64,000 nt of DNA, taken from positions 1 to 64,000 of the forward strand of contig RAZP01000035.1 of assembly GCA_004028745.1 (NCBI GenBank), in the 5' to 3' direction. The position numbers and the translations under genes are program-made. This DNA comes from Prosthecochloris sp. (GTDB lineage: Bacteria > Bacteroidota > Chlorobiia > Chlorobiales > Chlorobiaceae). The notes under the pieces were generated by a model. The model was not told where the DNA came from. It saw only the letters and a list, made by a program, of their open reading frames with translations, and did no database searches. This document shows, one piece after another, positions 45,110-54,315 of the stretch (within the stretch, counting starts at the first letter, position 1; each line of letters starts with the position of its first letter).

Positions 45110-45501
45110 TATAGCCTGCCATCTCATACATATAAAGCTTCAAAATGAATGTATATTACCCTTCAAAATCAACAGGAAGTACCGAGTAACCTCTATTCAG
45201 CCAAAAGTATTCGATGCTCCTACCTTACCGATTTATAAAGGAGACAAGTGCATGGTGCACACGCTATAGGTGGAACCATTGGGCAGGCTTTGCCTGTTAG
45301 TATGAAGTAAGCGTTATCGGGACCGTGTCTGAAAACTGCATGTTCAGTATGGCAATGCTGTTCCCGACACAACTGTGTTGGGGAAAGGCGGCTACTGATG
45401 TTGAAGCGGTACGGTTTACGTTGAGTGACCATGGATGATTACTACAGGTGTTATTATTTAGTTTGTTCTAAAAATCCTGATCAGTTTTTAATGGTTTAAA
45501 A
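45110..45501. other. Upstream region of the fatty-acyl/polyketide operon, no gene seen
   Basis: About 390 bp between the broken glycosyltransferase and the dehydratase gene. It contains the promoter of the operon. Pieces such as GGGCAGGCTTTGCCTG (45281-45296) can form hairpins, but no gene or known leader element is recognised. Confidence 0.4.
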
Positions 45502-45936
45502 ATGCGCTGGTTGCTTGTCGATAAGATTCTTGAGATGGAGCCGGGAAAAAAAGCAGTGGGCGTACGATGCTTTTCCCGTTCGGAGCTGTTTTTTATGGAT
45601 CACTTTCCGGGTTATCCCATTGTTCCGGGTGTGCTTCAGATTGAAATGATTGCACAGGTAGGCGGCAAATGCATTATGGCGGCAAATCCGGGATACCTCC
45701 CTGTCCTGACATCGGTCAAGAGTGCGCAGTTCCGGCGGGCTATAGAGCCGGGTGACAGAGCTCTTATTCATGCCGATGTGACACTGCGTAAATCGTATTC
45801 CCTTGCAAACGGGTGGATCGAGGTTAATGGAAAGAAAGTTTCTGCTGCCGAAGTGATGTATGGTCACGTTCCAATACCGGCGGAAAAGGCAACGGTTGAT
45901 CCGAAAGATGGGCTTGGCACAGGAGAAGGCATATGA
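45502..45936 (+). CDS. FabZ-like 3-hydroxyacyl-ACP dehydratase
   Basis: A 144-residue hot-dog-fold dehydratase that removes water from 3-hydroxyacyl-ACP. The active site is readable: DHFPGYPIVPGV (His34) and QIEMIAQVGG (Glu48), then FRRAIEPGDRALIHADV. First gene of a run with 4-bp overlaps, so it starts the operon. It is separate from the housekeeping FabZ and belongs to this dedicated pathway. Confidence 0.9.
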   Translation: MRWLLVDKILEMEPGKKAVGVRCFSRSELFFMDHFPGYPIVPGVLQIEMIAQVGGKCIMAANPGYLPVLTSVKSAQFRRAIEPGDRALIHADVTLRKSYSLANGWIEVNGKKVSAAEVMYGHVPIPAEKATVDPKDGLGTGEGI

Positions 45937-46682
45937 GTAAAATTCTGTGGAGCAATGTTTTAGTTCCGGGACCGGATGTTATGGAGCAGTCTTTCTCGAA
46001 TGAGCATTACGGGAGTTTGCTGACGATTCCAAGGACAAAAGCACTTTCGATCGAGGAGCGAAAAGCTCCGTTACCCGATCGGAAGGCCTACCGCTCCATG
46101 AGCAGAGCCGGTGTATTACTTACCCTTGTTTGCCTCGAAGGAAGGGAGGCAGTGCAGCCTTTTCTCGATAAATCGCCATTCGATATCGGGGTTTATTGTG
46201 CTATTGAGAACGGTCCGGTAGACCTTGGTTCAACCAGGGCTATGCTTCATGTTTCACGGGAAGATTTTGCAGAGGAGTACAGGAAGCTGCGTAACCCTAA
46301 AATGTTCCTGAAACAGGTAACCAATCTTGCCCCTGCACATATGGGAATATTTCTGGGAATCATGGGGCCGCTCAATGTTTACAACAGCTCTGCTTACGGG
46401 AGCCTTCACGCCCTGGAGCAAGCTGAGATAGACCTTCAGGAAGAGAGGGTAACCGCAGCACTCGTTTGTAGTGCGTTTAGTTTTGAAGATCCGCTTGTTC
46501 TCGAAAGGATTCGCAGGAAAGATCTGAAGGAACGGATTCTTTGTGAAGGAGCGGGGGCATGTCTGCTTACTGCTGACGGCACGTATTCTGACTGGAATGA
46601 TTTGGACTATGGTGATACAGAATCATATTACGGCATAAGCCACCAGATTATCATGCAAACACTAACCAAGGGGGATACATGA
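45933..46682 (+). CDS. Ketosynthase-like protein without catalytic Cys (chain-length-factor type)
   Basis: A 249-residue thiolase-fold protein similar to the N-terminal half of beta-ketoacyl synthases. At the position of the active Cys it reads YNSSAYGSLHALEQAEIDL, so the nucleophile is missing (Ser/Ala at 153-154). The C-terminal half of a normal KS, with HGT and GH motifs, is absent. It probably pairs with the full KS two genes downstream, like chain-length factors or the KS-like subunits of aryl polyene clusters. Overlaps both neighbours by four bases. Confidence 0.7.
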   Translation: MSKILWSNVLVPGPDVMEQSFSNEHYGSLLTIPRTKALSIEERKAPLPDRKAYRSMSRAGVLLTLVCLEGREAVQPFLDKSPFDIGVYCAIENGPVDLGSTRAMLHVSREDFAEEYRKLRNPKMFLKQVTNLAPAHMGIFLGIMGPLNVYNSSAYGSLHALEQAEIDLQEERVTAALVCSAFSFEDPLVLERIRRKDLKERILCEGAGACLLTADGTYSDWNDLDYGDTESYYGISHQIIMQTLTKGDT

Positions 46683-46975
46683 TATCGGAAAAAGAGCTTT
46701 TCGATAAAGTCGAAGAGGCTGTTCGTACGGTTCTCAATACGGATGAGGGAGAAATTAAAAAAGAAAGTATGTTCAAAGCCGATCTTGATGCCGAAAGCAT
46801 CGATTATCTCGACATAAGCTATGAGATTGAGCAGCGCACGGGCGTGGAACTTGATTTTACCGAGGCATTGCAGTATATCACCGACAGGAAAGGCTCTGAT
46901 ATTACCGATATTTCAGTTCAGGATGTCCTTGATTACATGATGTATGCTATCAAGGAAAAAGAAAAAGAGAAATAA
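46679..46975 (+). CDS. Acyl carrier protein
   Basis: A 98-residue ACP. The attachment Ser is in DLDAESIDYLDISYEIE (Ser40); the variant DAES replaces the usual DSL. Helices 2 and 3 (EQRTGVELDFTEAL, ISVQDVLDYMM) follow. It would carry growing chains for the adjacent ketosynthase, ketoreductase and dehydratase. It should be activated by the nearby AcpS. Stop overlaps the next ATG by one base. Confidence 0.9.
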   Translation: MISEKELFDKVEEAVRTVLNTDEGEIKKESMFKADLDAESIDYLDISYEIEQRTGVELDFTEALQYITDRKGSDITDISVQDVLDYMMYAIKEKEKEK

Positions 46976-48210
46976 TGCATGATGTTGTTGTAACGCAGTA
47001 CGGCATCGTTTCTCCAATTGGTAACACAATACCGGAGTTTGAAAAAAGAATGTTTGCCGGGGACTCGGGGATTGTTGACGTTCGCGGATCACTTGTGGGC
47101 AAGCAATTTCCTGTGCCGTTTGGAGCGGTTGTCGATGATTCGACGATTCCTTCAGCCGAAGAACTGAAAATCGAGCCCCGTACTCAAACTCATGGAGGCA
47201 GATTCTCCCTCCATGCTTTTCAACAGGTTCTTGATCAGTTACCCGAAAATCTGCCTATAGACGGTATTGTTCAGGGAACGCCGGCAGGAATTTTTTTTGA
47301 GGTTATCCAGCATTCTCTTCGGAATTATGACCCTGATGCATTCATATGGGATGAAATCCGAGCTGAATGGGTTGTTGAAATCATCGCCGATCGTCTAAAA
47401 AAATCCGGGCATGGCGATGTTCCTCCTCACTATCAGATCAGTGTCAATTCAGCTTGCGCTGCAGGAGGGCAGGCAATAGGGATTGCTTACCGTTTTTTGC
47501 AGTCTGGACGCATGAGCAGGTGCCTTGTAATGGCTGTTGATGCAGGAGCCTGGGAAAGTCAGCTCATGAATTTTCATCTTCTTCATACACTCATGACAGA
47601 CGATGTGCCGGCACGTACTGCCAGCAGGCCTTTTTCAAAAAGCCGCTCCGGGTTTGTCAAGGGTGAGGCTGCGGCAGCTCTTTTGCTTGAAACAAGAGAA
47701 GCTGCTGAAAAACGGGGTGCGGAAATACTTGCCGAGGTATGCGGCTATGCCTTTAACTCCGATGCCTACCGGTTAACGGATGGCAGGGAAGACAATCTCT
47801 GTGTTGTCAGGGCTATGGAAGATGCCATCGCCGACGCTGGAATTCATGCAAATGCAATTGATTATATCAACGCTCATGGTACTTCTACGCAACAGAACGA
47901 CCTTCTTGAAACCCAGGCGATAAAAAAGGTTTTCGGAGAAGATGCATACCGTATTCCTGTAAGCTCACTGAAATCACAAATAGGACACCCAACAGTTGCG
48001 GCGGGTGCGGTTGAGGCTATTGCATGTATCCTCATGCTCCAGGGGCAGCGCATTGCCCCCACGATCAATCTCACCGATCCGGACCCTGAATGTGACCTTG
48101 ATTATGTGGCTGAAGGGAGCAGGGAAGCTGCTGTACGCTACGTACTCAGTAACAGTTTCGGGTTCGGTGGACAAAATGCCTGCCTTGTTTTTAAAAAAGG
48201 GAATCCATGA
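46975..48210 (+). CDS. Beta-ketoacyl-ACP synthase (FabF-like), catalytic
   Basis: A 411-residue condensing enzyme with the full triad: Cys161 in NSACAAGGQAIG, His301 in INAHGTSTQQND and His338 in SLKSQIGHPTVAAGA. Catalyses decarboxylative elongation of acyl-ACP. Sequence differs from a standard FabF near the N-terminus, where FEKRMFAGDSGI is normally followed by a longer loop, as in specialised KS of polyene and similar clusters. Overlaps the next gene by four bases. Confidence 0.93.
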   Translation: MHDVVVTQYGIVSPIGNTIPEFEKRMFAGDSGIVDVRGSLVGKQFPVPFGAVVDDSTIPSAEELKIEPRTQTHGGRFSLHAFQQVLDQLPENLPIDGIVQGTPAGIFFEVIQHSLRNYDPDAFIWDEIRAEWVVEIIADRLKKSGHGDVPPHYQISVNSACAAGGQAIGIAYRFLQSGRMSRCLVMAVDAGAWESQLMNFHLLHTLMTDDVPARTASRPFSKSRSGFVKGEAAAALLLETREAAEKRGAEILAEVCGYAFNSDAYRLTDGREDNLCVVRAMEDAIADAGIHANAIDYINAHGTSTQQNDLLETQAIKKVFGEDAYRIPVSSLKSQIGHPTVAAGAVEAIACILMLQGQRIAPTINLTDPDPECDLDYVAEGSREAAVRYVLSNSFGFGGQNACLVFKKGNP

Positions 48211-48974
48211 TGGAAAAACATCTTGCTCTGATTACCGGGGGGACATCCGGTATAGGGTTAGGGGCGGCAAGGGCTCTTGCTGGCAAATGTGATCTTGCCC
48301 TTGCCTATGCCGGCAATCATGAAAGGGCTCAGCAAGCTGTCGGGCAGTTAGAGAAGTTTGGCAATGAGGTCAAACTTTTCTCCGGACAACTTTCCGGGTA
48401 TGATGATGCCAAACAACTTTTTGATAATGTGGTTTCGGATTGTGGAAAACCACCCGAAATTGTGGTTAACTCTGTCGGCCGTATCAAGGATGGTTTTTTT
48501 ATGCAAACAGAGTTCTCGATCCATGAGCAGCTTGTCAGGGAGCACCTTCTCGTCACGATGGCAATGTGCCAGTTGGCTCTGAAGCCAATGTACGGAAAAC
48601 GTTACGGCAGAATTGTCAATCTCAGTTCGATCAGCGGATTTTATGCAAAGCGAAGTCAGGCGAACTATGCTGCCGCCAAAGCAGGGATAATAGGGTTTAC
48701 CAGGACTCTCGCGCTTGAAGTAGCTCATCGGGGTATCACGGTCAATGCGGTTGCACCGGGACTGATCAAAACACCCATGACGTCCGGTATCGTTCAATAC
48801 CTTGAAAACGCTTCCCGAAAGGAGATTTCGAAAAACATTCCTGCAGGGTTTATCGGCGAACCCGATGACGTAGGGCCGCTGATCGCTTTTTTGTGCTCTG
48901 ATGAAGCACGTTACATTACGGGTGCTGTGATACCAGTTGACGGGGGAAGATCTTTGGGAGACACCGGAATATGA
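48207..48974 (+). CDS. FabG-like 3-oxoacyl-ACP reductase
   Basis: SDR of 255 residues. ITGGTSGIGLGAARAL at the N-terminus, VNSVGRIKDG (NNAG equivalent), VNLSSISGFYAKRSQANYAAAK with Ser, Tyr and Lys, and TVNAVAPGLIKTPM. It would reduce 3-oxoacyl-ACP with NADPH. Operon position between KS and a second SDR supports this. Confidence 0.9.
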   Translation: MMEKHLALITGGTSGIGLGAARALAGKCDLALAYAGNHERAQQAVGQLEKFGNEVKLFSGQLSGYDDAKQLFDNVVSDCGKPPEIVVNSVGRIKDGFFMQTEFSIHEQLVREHLLVTMAMCQLALKPMYGKRYGRIVNLSSISGFYAKRSQANYAAAKAGIIGFTRTLALEVAHRGITVNAVAPGLIKTPMTSGIVQYLENASRKEISKNIPAGFIGEPDDVGPLIAFLCSDEARYITGAVIPVDGGRSLGDTGI

Positions 48975-49723
48975 AACACCTGGAAAACAAGATAGCCGTC
49001 GTTACCGGCGGAACACGAGGTATCGGGAAAGCTATATCGCTTGCGCTTGCCGAGAGCGGAGCACATGTCTACGCTCTTTATGCGAGGAGCCGTAAAAATG
49101 CGGAGATTCTGGAAGAGGAAGCGTCAGGAAGAGGGTTCAAGATTACCACAATCAGAGGCGATCTTTCCCATGACCAGAGTTATAATCAGACTGTCCGACA
49201 GCTTCATGAATCTTGCGAACATGTGGATGTGCTGGTACATTCGGCGGCAAGCGGAGTGCACAAGAAAGCCATGGATCTCTCGGAAAGACATCTGAAATGG
49301 ACTTTTGAAATCAATTTTTTTGTCGCGCACAAGCTGACAACGGAACTGATAGGCAAAATGGGCAGGGGGAGCAAGATTATCGGTATAACATCGCCGGGAG
49401 GTACCCGCGTTATTCCCAAATATGCGGCAGTCGCTTCCACCAAAGGAGCCATGGAAGCCCTTTTTCGTCATTACGCTCTTGAGCTGGCGCCGCAGGGGAT
49501 TGCGGTGAATCTTGTATGTCCCGGGCTTGTGATGACCGAGGCGGCAAAAGCATTGCCCGAACTGGAACAAATGTTGAAAATGACGCTTGACTACACTCCT
49601 TCAGGGCAGTTGACTACGCCTGATCAAGTTGCGGAATTGGTCAGGTTCCTGACGACTGATGCAGCCGGGCAGGTTGTAGGACAGAATATTATAATCGATG
49701 GCGGCAAAGGCCTTTTGGCTTAG
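48971..49723 (+). CDS. FabL-like enoyl-ACP reductase (SDR)
   Basis: A 250-residue SDR whose catalytic region reads SPGGTRVIPKYAAVASTKGA: Tyr and Lys are seven apart (YxxxxxxK), the spacing of enoyl-ACP reductases FabI/FabL and not of FabG. The C-terminal ALPELEQMLKMTLDYTPSGQ and GQNIIIDGG are also FabL-like. It would reduce the enoyl chain, giving a saturated product. This is the key reason to think the pathway makes an alkyl chain rather than a polyene. Confidence 0.8.
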   Translation: MKHLENKIAVVTGGTRGIGKAISLALAESGAHVYALYARSRKNAEILEEEASGRGFKITTIRGDLSHDQSYNQTVRQLHESCEHVDVLVHSAASGVHKKAMDLSERHLKWTFEINFFVAHKLTTELIGKMGRGSKIIGITSPGGTRVIPKYAAVASTKGAMEALFRHYALELAPQGIAVNLVCPGLVMTEAAKALPELEQMLKMTLDYTPSGQLTTPDQVAELVRFLTTDAAGQVVGQNIIIDGGKGLLA

Positions 49724-49752
49724 TACGAAAAAGTAAATGTTTTATTGACGCA

Positions 49753-51018
49753 ATGAACCAGCAAAATACCAAGACTTTACATGGGGTTGTCCTCTCGGAT
49801 TTTGTTTCAGTAAAGCCCTCTCCTCCCGTTCCCCAGGAGTTGGCAAATGATCTTCTTGCAATGGCAATAGCCAAGGCAAAGTGTATTGAAAACAATATTT
49901 CCGGCCAGAAAGAGGTCGATGAGCAACTGAAAAAATCAAGAGTGAAGGTCTCACAATATGGTGTGTCGCCGAAGTACATAAAGCAGCGATACATGGTACT
50001 TGCAGCATCCGACTACGCCGGAAACATCAGCATAGGTCAGAAAATCGCAAGCAAGGGGAAATTTATGCAGACAGCCTTGCGTTCCCCGCTATTCAAAGAA
50101 ATTATTTCAGACCACAAAAATCCGCAGGGACTTGATCTCGAAGAGAGAATGAGGCTGTATGAAAAATTTGCAGGGAAGTGTATCCGGGAGATGTATGAAG
50201 GTGTTGAAACACCTCCTGATGATATAATTCACGTAACCTGTTCCGGATACCTTGCTCCCAGCCCGATTGAGCAGTTTTTCTCGGAAAAAGGATGGCTGAA
50301 AGCTACGGTTACGCACAGTTACCATATGGGTTGCTACGGTTCGTTGCCGGCTCTGAGGATGGCCCACGGATTTTTAAGCTCTGCAAGAGCGGGGATTACC
50401 CCCCCAAAGGATCGCGTAGATATCGTGCACACCGAGATTTTGAGCGCTCATAGCAAAATTGTCGAAGATTCCCCAGAACAGATTATCACCATGACTCTTT
50501 TCGGAGATGGATTTGTCAAATATTCTGCGTTTCCCGAAGAGAAGGTTGCTGGAACAGGGAAGAGAGGGTTGAAAATTCTTGCCATCAAAGAGCATATGAT
50601 CGAGGATTCTCTTGATGGAATGACATGGCATCTCGGTCCTCACAATTTCAATATGACTCTTGCATTGAGTGTGCCTTATGCTATACGTGATACGGTGAGA
50701 CCATATGTTCAGGAAATGTTCGCCGATCTGGGCCTGGATTTTGAACTGGAAAAACAACAGGGGAACGTTGCATATGCAATACATCCGGGCGGGCCGTTGA
50801 TCGTCAAGAAGATCTGCGAGCAGCTTGGTCTTACAGAGGAGGATGTTGCGTTGAGCAGTAAAGTGCTCTATGAAAACGGCAACATGTCGTCCGCAACCAT
50901 TCCCTATATTCTTCGGGAAGTTATCAATGACGATTCTATTCCTGTCGGCAAAAAAGTCCTGAGCATGGCTTTTGGCCCGGGGCTCACCATTGCCGGGATG
51001 ATTCTGGAGAAAGTTTAG
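49753..51018 (+). CDS. Type III polyketide synthase (chalcone/stilbene synthase superfamily)
   Basis: A 421-residue homodimeric-type PKS. The triad is Cys194 (SYHMGCYGSLPALRMA), His344 (AIHPGGPLIVKKI) and Asn377 (LYENGNMSSATIP); the closing FGPGLTIAGMILE is the family GFGPG loop. It should extend an acyl starter with malonyl units and cyclise it to an alkylresorcinol or alkylpyrone. The dedicated FAS genes just upstream (30 bp) probably supply the starter. The N-terminal 60 residues are longer than usual. Confidence 0.85.
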   Translation: MNQQNTKTLHGVVLSDFVSVKPSPPVPQELANDLLAMAIAKAKCIENNISGQKEVDEQLKKSRVKVSQYGVSPKYIKQRYMVLAASDYAGNISIGQKIASKGKFMQTALRSPLFKEIISDHKNPQGLDLEERMRLYEKFAGKCIREMYEGVETPPDDIIHVTCSGYLAPSPIEQFFSEKGWLKATVTHSYHMGCYGSLPALRMAHGFLSSARAGITPPKDRVDIVHTEILSAHSKIVEDSPEQIITMTLFGDGFVKYSAFPEEKVAGTGKRGLKILAIKEHMIEDSLDGMTWHLGPHNFNMTLALSVPYAIRDTVRPYVQEMFADLGLDFELEKQQGNVAYAIHPGGPLIVKKICEQLGLTEEDVALSSKVLYENGNMSSATIPYILREVINDDSIPVGKKVLSMAFGPGLTIAGMILEKV

Positions 51019-51165
51019 TTTCGGGTAGTTACAGGATTGTAATTCAGAAAGGACTGTTGTCTTACTAGTGCCAGCATCATTTTTGCACCTTACAATACTG
51101 TATCATTCAGCTATGATGAGAGTAGTTCGCGAGACGCTATCTGGTCATAATTATTACATTGGCAA

Positions 51166-52290
51166 ATGATACAAAAGATCCTCAATAAGTTTCAGAATCC
51201 ATATCTGGGCATGTCAGTCTCAAACTGGTTTCGACTGCTTGTTAGAAATAAAGGGATCGATGTCGACAGGATACCGTTAGCGTTGTTTTCCATAATCGTG
51301 CTACTGCTGCTTGCCCCTTTTCGTTTTATAGCATCGAAAAAAAGACGCGCTGTAATAAGATCGGCAAGCCTTTCCCAGCCTCCCATTTTTATTATCGGTC
51401 ACTGGCGCAGCGGAACAACACACTTGCATTATCTCATGTCAGCTTCAGGTCGATTTGGCAGTATCTGCCATATTGATGCTGTGTACCCTTCTTTTTGCTT
51501 GTGGCTAAGGGATAAAAACTCTTTGTTGCACAAAGTGCTTAAGACGATATCGTTTACTCGTCTTATTGACAACGTAAAGTTTGATATTGACTCTCCTGCA
51601 GAGGAGGAGTTATCCGTGGCCAACACATCGCTATTCAGCTTTCTTCACGGTTTTATATTCCGGAAGCGATTTCGAAACTTGCTTAATATGTATGCTCTTT
51701 TTGAAGGGATTACTGAGAAAGAGAAAGCGCAGTGGGCTGAAACCTATCATGACGTTCTTCTGCAGTCGAGTGTCTGCAGCGGCGGCAAAAGACTTCTGCT
51801 TAAAAATCCGTTTAACACAGCAAAGATGAATGAGTTGCTGTCGATATACCCCGGGGCAAAGTTCGTCTACATTTACAGAAATCCATTCGATGTCTTTGTT
51901 TCAACCATGAATATGCATAAAAAAACCGATTGTTTTTCCCTGCAGCGGATTTCAGAGTCGGAGATGCGTAAAAATGTTATATGGAGCTATGGAAAACTGC
52001 ACGATAAGTTTTACAAGGACTATGAGAAGATTCCGGAAGGGATTTGTTCCTGTGTTAAATATGAGGATCTTGTGAGGAACCCGATTGGGGAAATGTCCAG
52101 GGTATATAAGGAAATCGGTCTTAACGGATTTGACACCGATAATAAGGGAATGATCGAATATCTTGAGTCTGTCAAGAATTATAAAAAGAATTCATTTAAA
52201 CTTGGGGACAACGAGCGAAAAATAATCGTGAAAGAATGGGGAGAGTATTTCAGGCTTATGGGATATGAAACGGAACAAGAGCCTAAATAG
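51166..52290 (+). CDS. PAPS-dependent sulfotransferase, membrane-associated
   Basis: A 374-residue sulfotransferase. The 5'-phosphosulfate loop is FIIGHWRSGTTHL (75-87) and the 3'-phosphate site is FVYIYRNPFDVFVSTMNM. A hydrophobic segment at residues 38-54 (LALFSIIVLLLLAPFRF) could anchor it. It would put a sulfate on a hydroxyl of a hydrophobic acceptor, most likely the polyketide-derived product. Separated by 150 bp from the PKS, so it may have its own promoter. Confidence 0.85.
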   Translation: MIQKILNKFQNPYLGMSVSNWFRLLVRNKGIDVDRIPLALFSIIVLLLLAPFRFIASKKRRAVIRSASLSQPPIFIIGHWRSGTTHLHYLMSASGRFGSICHIDAVYPSFCLWLRDKNSLLHKVLKTISFTRLIDNVKFDIDSPAEEELSVANTSLFSFLHGFIFRKRFRNLLNMYALFEGITEKEKAQWAETYHDVLLQSSVCSGGKRLLLKNPFNTAKMNELLSIYPGAKFVYIYRNPFDVFVSTMNMHKKTDCFSLQRISESEMRKNVIWSYGKLHDKFYKDYEKIPEGICSCVKYEDLVRNPIGEMSRVYKEIGLNGFDTDNKGMIEYLESVKNYKKNSFKLGDNERKIIVKEWGEYFRLMGYETEQEPK

Positions 52291-52329
52291 AGCATATGTT
52301 GATTTGATCTTTTATTGAGTTGGCGCACT

Positions 52330-53013
52330 ATGAAGAATAATATTATTGCGGAACTGGTAGAGGTATCGAAATATTACGGAACTGGTACCGGGAGGATGGT
52401 TGCGCTGGATTGCGTTGACCTTTCTCTTGCAAAAGGAGAAGCTGTTGTGCTTGTAGGGCCTTCGGGAAGCGGTAAATCAACGTTGCTGCATCTTCTCGGC
52501 TGTATTGACAAGCAGGATAAAGGGCGTGTTATCATTGACGGGGTTGATACATCTGCTAAAAGCCTTGAAGAGCTTGCTTCGTTACGCCTTGATAAAATCG
52601 GATTTGTTTTCCAGTCTTTCAATTTGATTCCGGTGCTTACCGCTTATGAGAATGTTGAGATTCCTCTTTTGTTCAAAGGTCTTGGGAACTCATTCGTTAA
52701 AGATCGTGTCAATGAAGTGCTTGACAGTGTCGGGCTGTATGACAGGAAGCATCACTATCCAAGACAGATGTCGGGAGGGCAGCAGCAGAGAGTTGCAATT
52801 GCAAGAGCTATTGTAGGCAATCCTTCGTTAATTCTTGCCGATGAGCCCACGGCAAACCTCGATAGCAGAACAGGTGGAGATATTCTTGATCTGTTGTTGC
52901 ATCTGAATAAAAATGAAGAAAGGTCTGTTTTTGTGGCGTCGCATGATTCTGTCGTGCTTGAAAGGATAAAAAAAGTCGTTCGTATACTGGATGGAAAGAT
53001 ATCCATCGATTAA
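52330..53013 (+). CDS. ABC transporter ATP-binding protein (LolD/MacB type)
   Basis: A 227-residue ATPase of the MacB/LolD group. Walker A GPSGSGKSTLLHLLG, Q-loop FVFQSFNLIPVLTAYENVEIP (typical LolD/MacB), signature MSGGQQQRVAIARAI, Walker B LILADEPTANLDS and H-loop FVASHD. ATG 52330 is better than the in-frame TTG 15 bases earlier. The FtsX-type permease follows by 3 bp. Confidence 0.92.
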   Translation: MKNNIIAELVEVSKYYGTGTGRMVALDCVDLSLAKGEAVVLVGPSGSGKSTLLHLLGCIDKQDKGRVIIDGVDTSAKSLEELASLRLDKIGFVFQSFNLIPVLTAYENVEIPLLFKGLGNSFVKDRVNEVLDSVGLYDRKHHYPRQMSGGQQQRVAIARAIVGNPSLILADEPTANLDSRTGGDILDLLLHLNKNEERSVFVASHDSVVLERIKKVVRILDGKISID

Positions 53014-53016
53014 TTA

Positions 53017-54315
53017 TTGCAGTCAGTGAACATTATAAAGATTGCTACTATTTCCCTCAGAAACCTCCTTCGCAACAGCAGGCGGACCTTGATAACCGTC
53101 TTGGTTTCTGCTGCAGGTTTTGCCGCTTTAGCTATCCTTGCCGGCTACATGGATTTCAGCTTTTACGGCCTCAGGGAACTGACTGTCTGCAAAGGTTTTA
53201 CGGCTGGAGGCGGAACCGGGCATATCCAGGTTTTTCATAGTGAGTCGTTGAAAAAAGAGGAACTTTTTCCAATGCAGTACGGGGTTGAGGACAATGAGAA
53301 AATCCGGGCAGATATCGAGTCAATAGACGAAGTCTCGTTTACCATGCCCAGAATAGAGTTTAACGGGCTGATTTCGAACGGTGACAAATCAATTTCTTTC
53401 CTGGGGCTGGGTGTCGATCCTGAAAAAGAGGCCGAGCTGATACAGTACTGGAATTCACTTGAGAAGATGGGCGGCAAGAAAAAAATGAGTGATACAGCGT
53501 ATAGAAAGCTTGAAAAAACGGGTTCTTTCGGTGTGTTGCTCGGCCAGCAAATGGCAAAAGCTCTGAACGCCGAAGCCGGCAGTAATCTTATGCTCATGAG
53601 TACAACTGTGGACGGCGCTGTCAATGTGGTTGACGTCACGGTTGCCGGGGTTATCCGGGGTGCGATGAAATCTATAGACCGGCATTATCTTGTGGCCCCT
53701 CTTGAAACAGCAATGAGTCTTTTGCAAACGGATAAGGTATCGAAAATAGTAGTTGTGCTGAAGCGAACCGAAGATACCGCTGTGGTCAGCAGGCTCATCG
53801 AGGAAAATATCCACGGTCAGGATGATCAACCGATGTTTTCAGTGATCCCGTGGGAAGAGCTTGCAGCATATTATTATTCGGTAAGGGATGTCTACAACAT
53901 TATTTTCAGCTTTACCGGTATCATTGTCGTTGCCATTGTCTTTCTGAGCTGCACCAACACAATGCTGATGGCGACCATGGAGAGGGTCAAAGAGATAGGT
54001 ACTCTTAAGGCCATAGGGGTATCGAATGCCTGGGTTTCGTTGATGTTTCTTTTCGAAGGCTTCTTCATCGGGCTTTTAAGTGTTGCCGGTGGGTTGGTTT
54101 TCAAGTATGTTTTCTCTGTAGTTATCAATAATTCCGGTTTCAAGATGCCTCCTCCGCCCGGAATGTCTTCTTCTTATTTGCTCAAAATTTTCTCTGCAGT
54201 TGAGTTTCTTCCTTGGATAGCTTTGCTCATCGTCTTCTCGACGACATTATCCGGTTTGTTGACACTGCTGAAGATCCGAAAAATCTCAATTGTCGATTCA
54301 TTGACCCATGTATAA
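53017..54315 (+). CDS. ABC transporter permease, FtsX/LolC-MacB type
   Basis: A 432-residue permease with one N-terminal helix (TLITVLVSAAGFAALAILAG), a large periplasmic domain of about 220 residues and three C-terminal helices (FSFTGIIVVAIVFLSCTNTMLMA, SLMFLFEGFFIGLLSVAGG, FLPWIALLIVFSTTLSGLL). MERVKEIGTLKAIG is the family coupling motif. These permeases work by mechanotransmission on lipids or lipoproteins at the membrane surface. TTG start. Confidence 0.9.
   Translation: MQSVNIIKIATISLRNLLRNSRRTLITVLVSAAGFAALAILAGYMDFSFYGLRELTVCKGFTAGGGTGHIQVFHSESLKKEELFPMQYGVEDNEKIRADIESIDEVSFTMPRIEFNGLISNGDKSISFLGLGVDPEKEAELIQYWNSLEKMGGKKKMSDTAYRKLEKTGSFGVLLGQQMAKALNAEAGSNLMLMSTTVDGAVNVVDVTVAGVIRGAMKSIDRHYLVAPLETAMSLLQTDKVSKIVVVLKRTEDTAVVSRLIEENIHGQDDQPMFSVIPWEELAAYYYSVRDVYNIIFSFTGIIVVAIVFLSCTNTMLMATMERVKEIGTLKAIGVSNAWVSLMFLFEGFFIGLLSVAGGLVFKYVFSVVINNSGFKMPPPPGMSSSYLLKIFSAVEFLPWIALLIVFSTTLSGLLTLLKIRKISIVDSLTHV

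Noticed and set aside
45220..45432. 70-codon minus-strand frame before the operon
   Set aside because: Cysteine-rich but with no domain and no ribosome site; probably chance within a hairpin-rich leader.
45502..51018. Classical aryl polyene cluster
   Set aside because: It shares KS, KS-like partner, ACP, DH and KR, but has an enoyl-reductase-type SDR and a type III PKS, and lacks an aromatic ammonia-lyase, the CoA ligase and an MMPL exporter.
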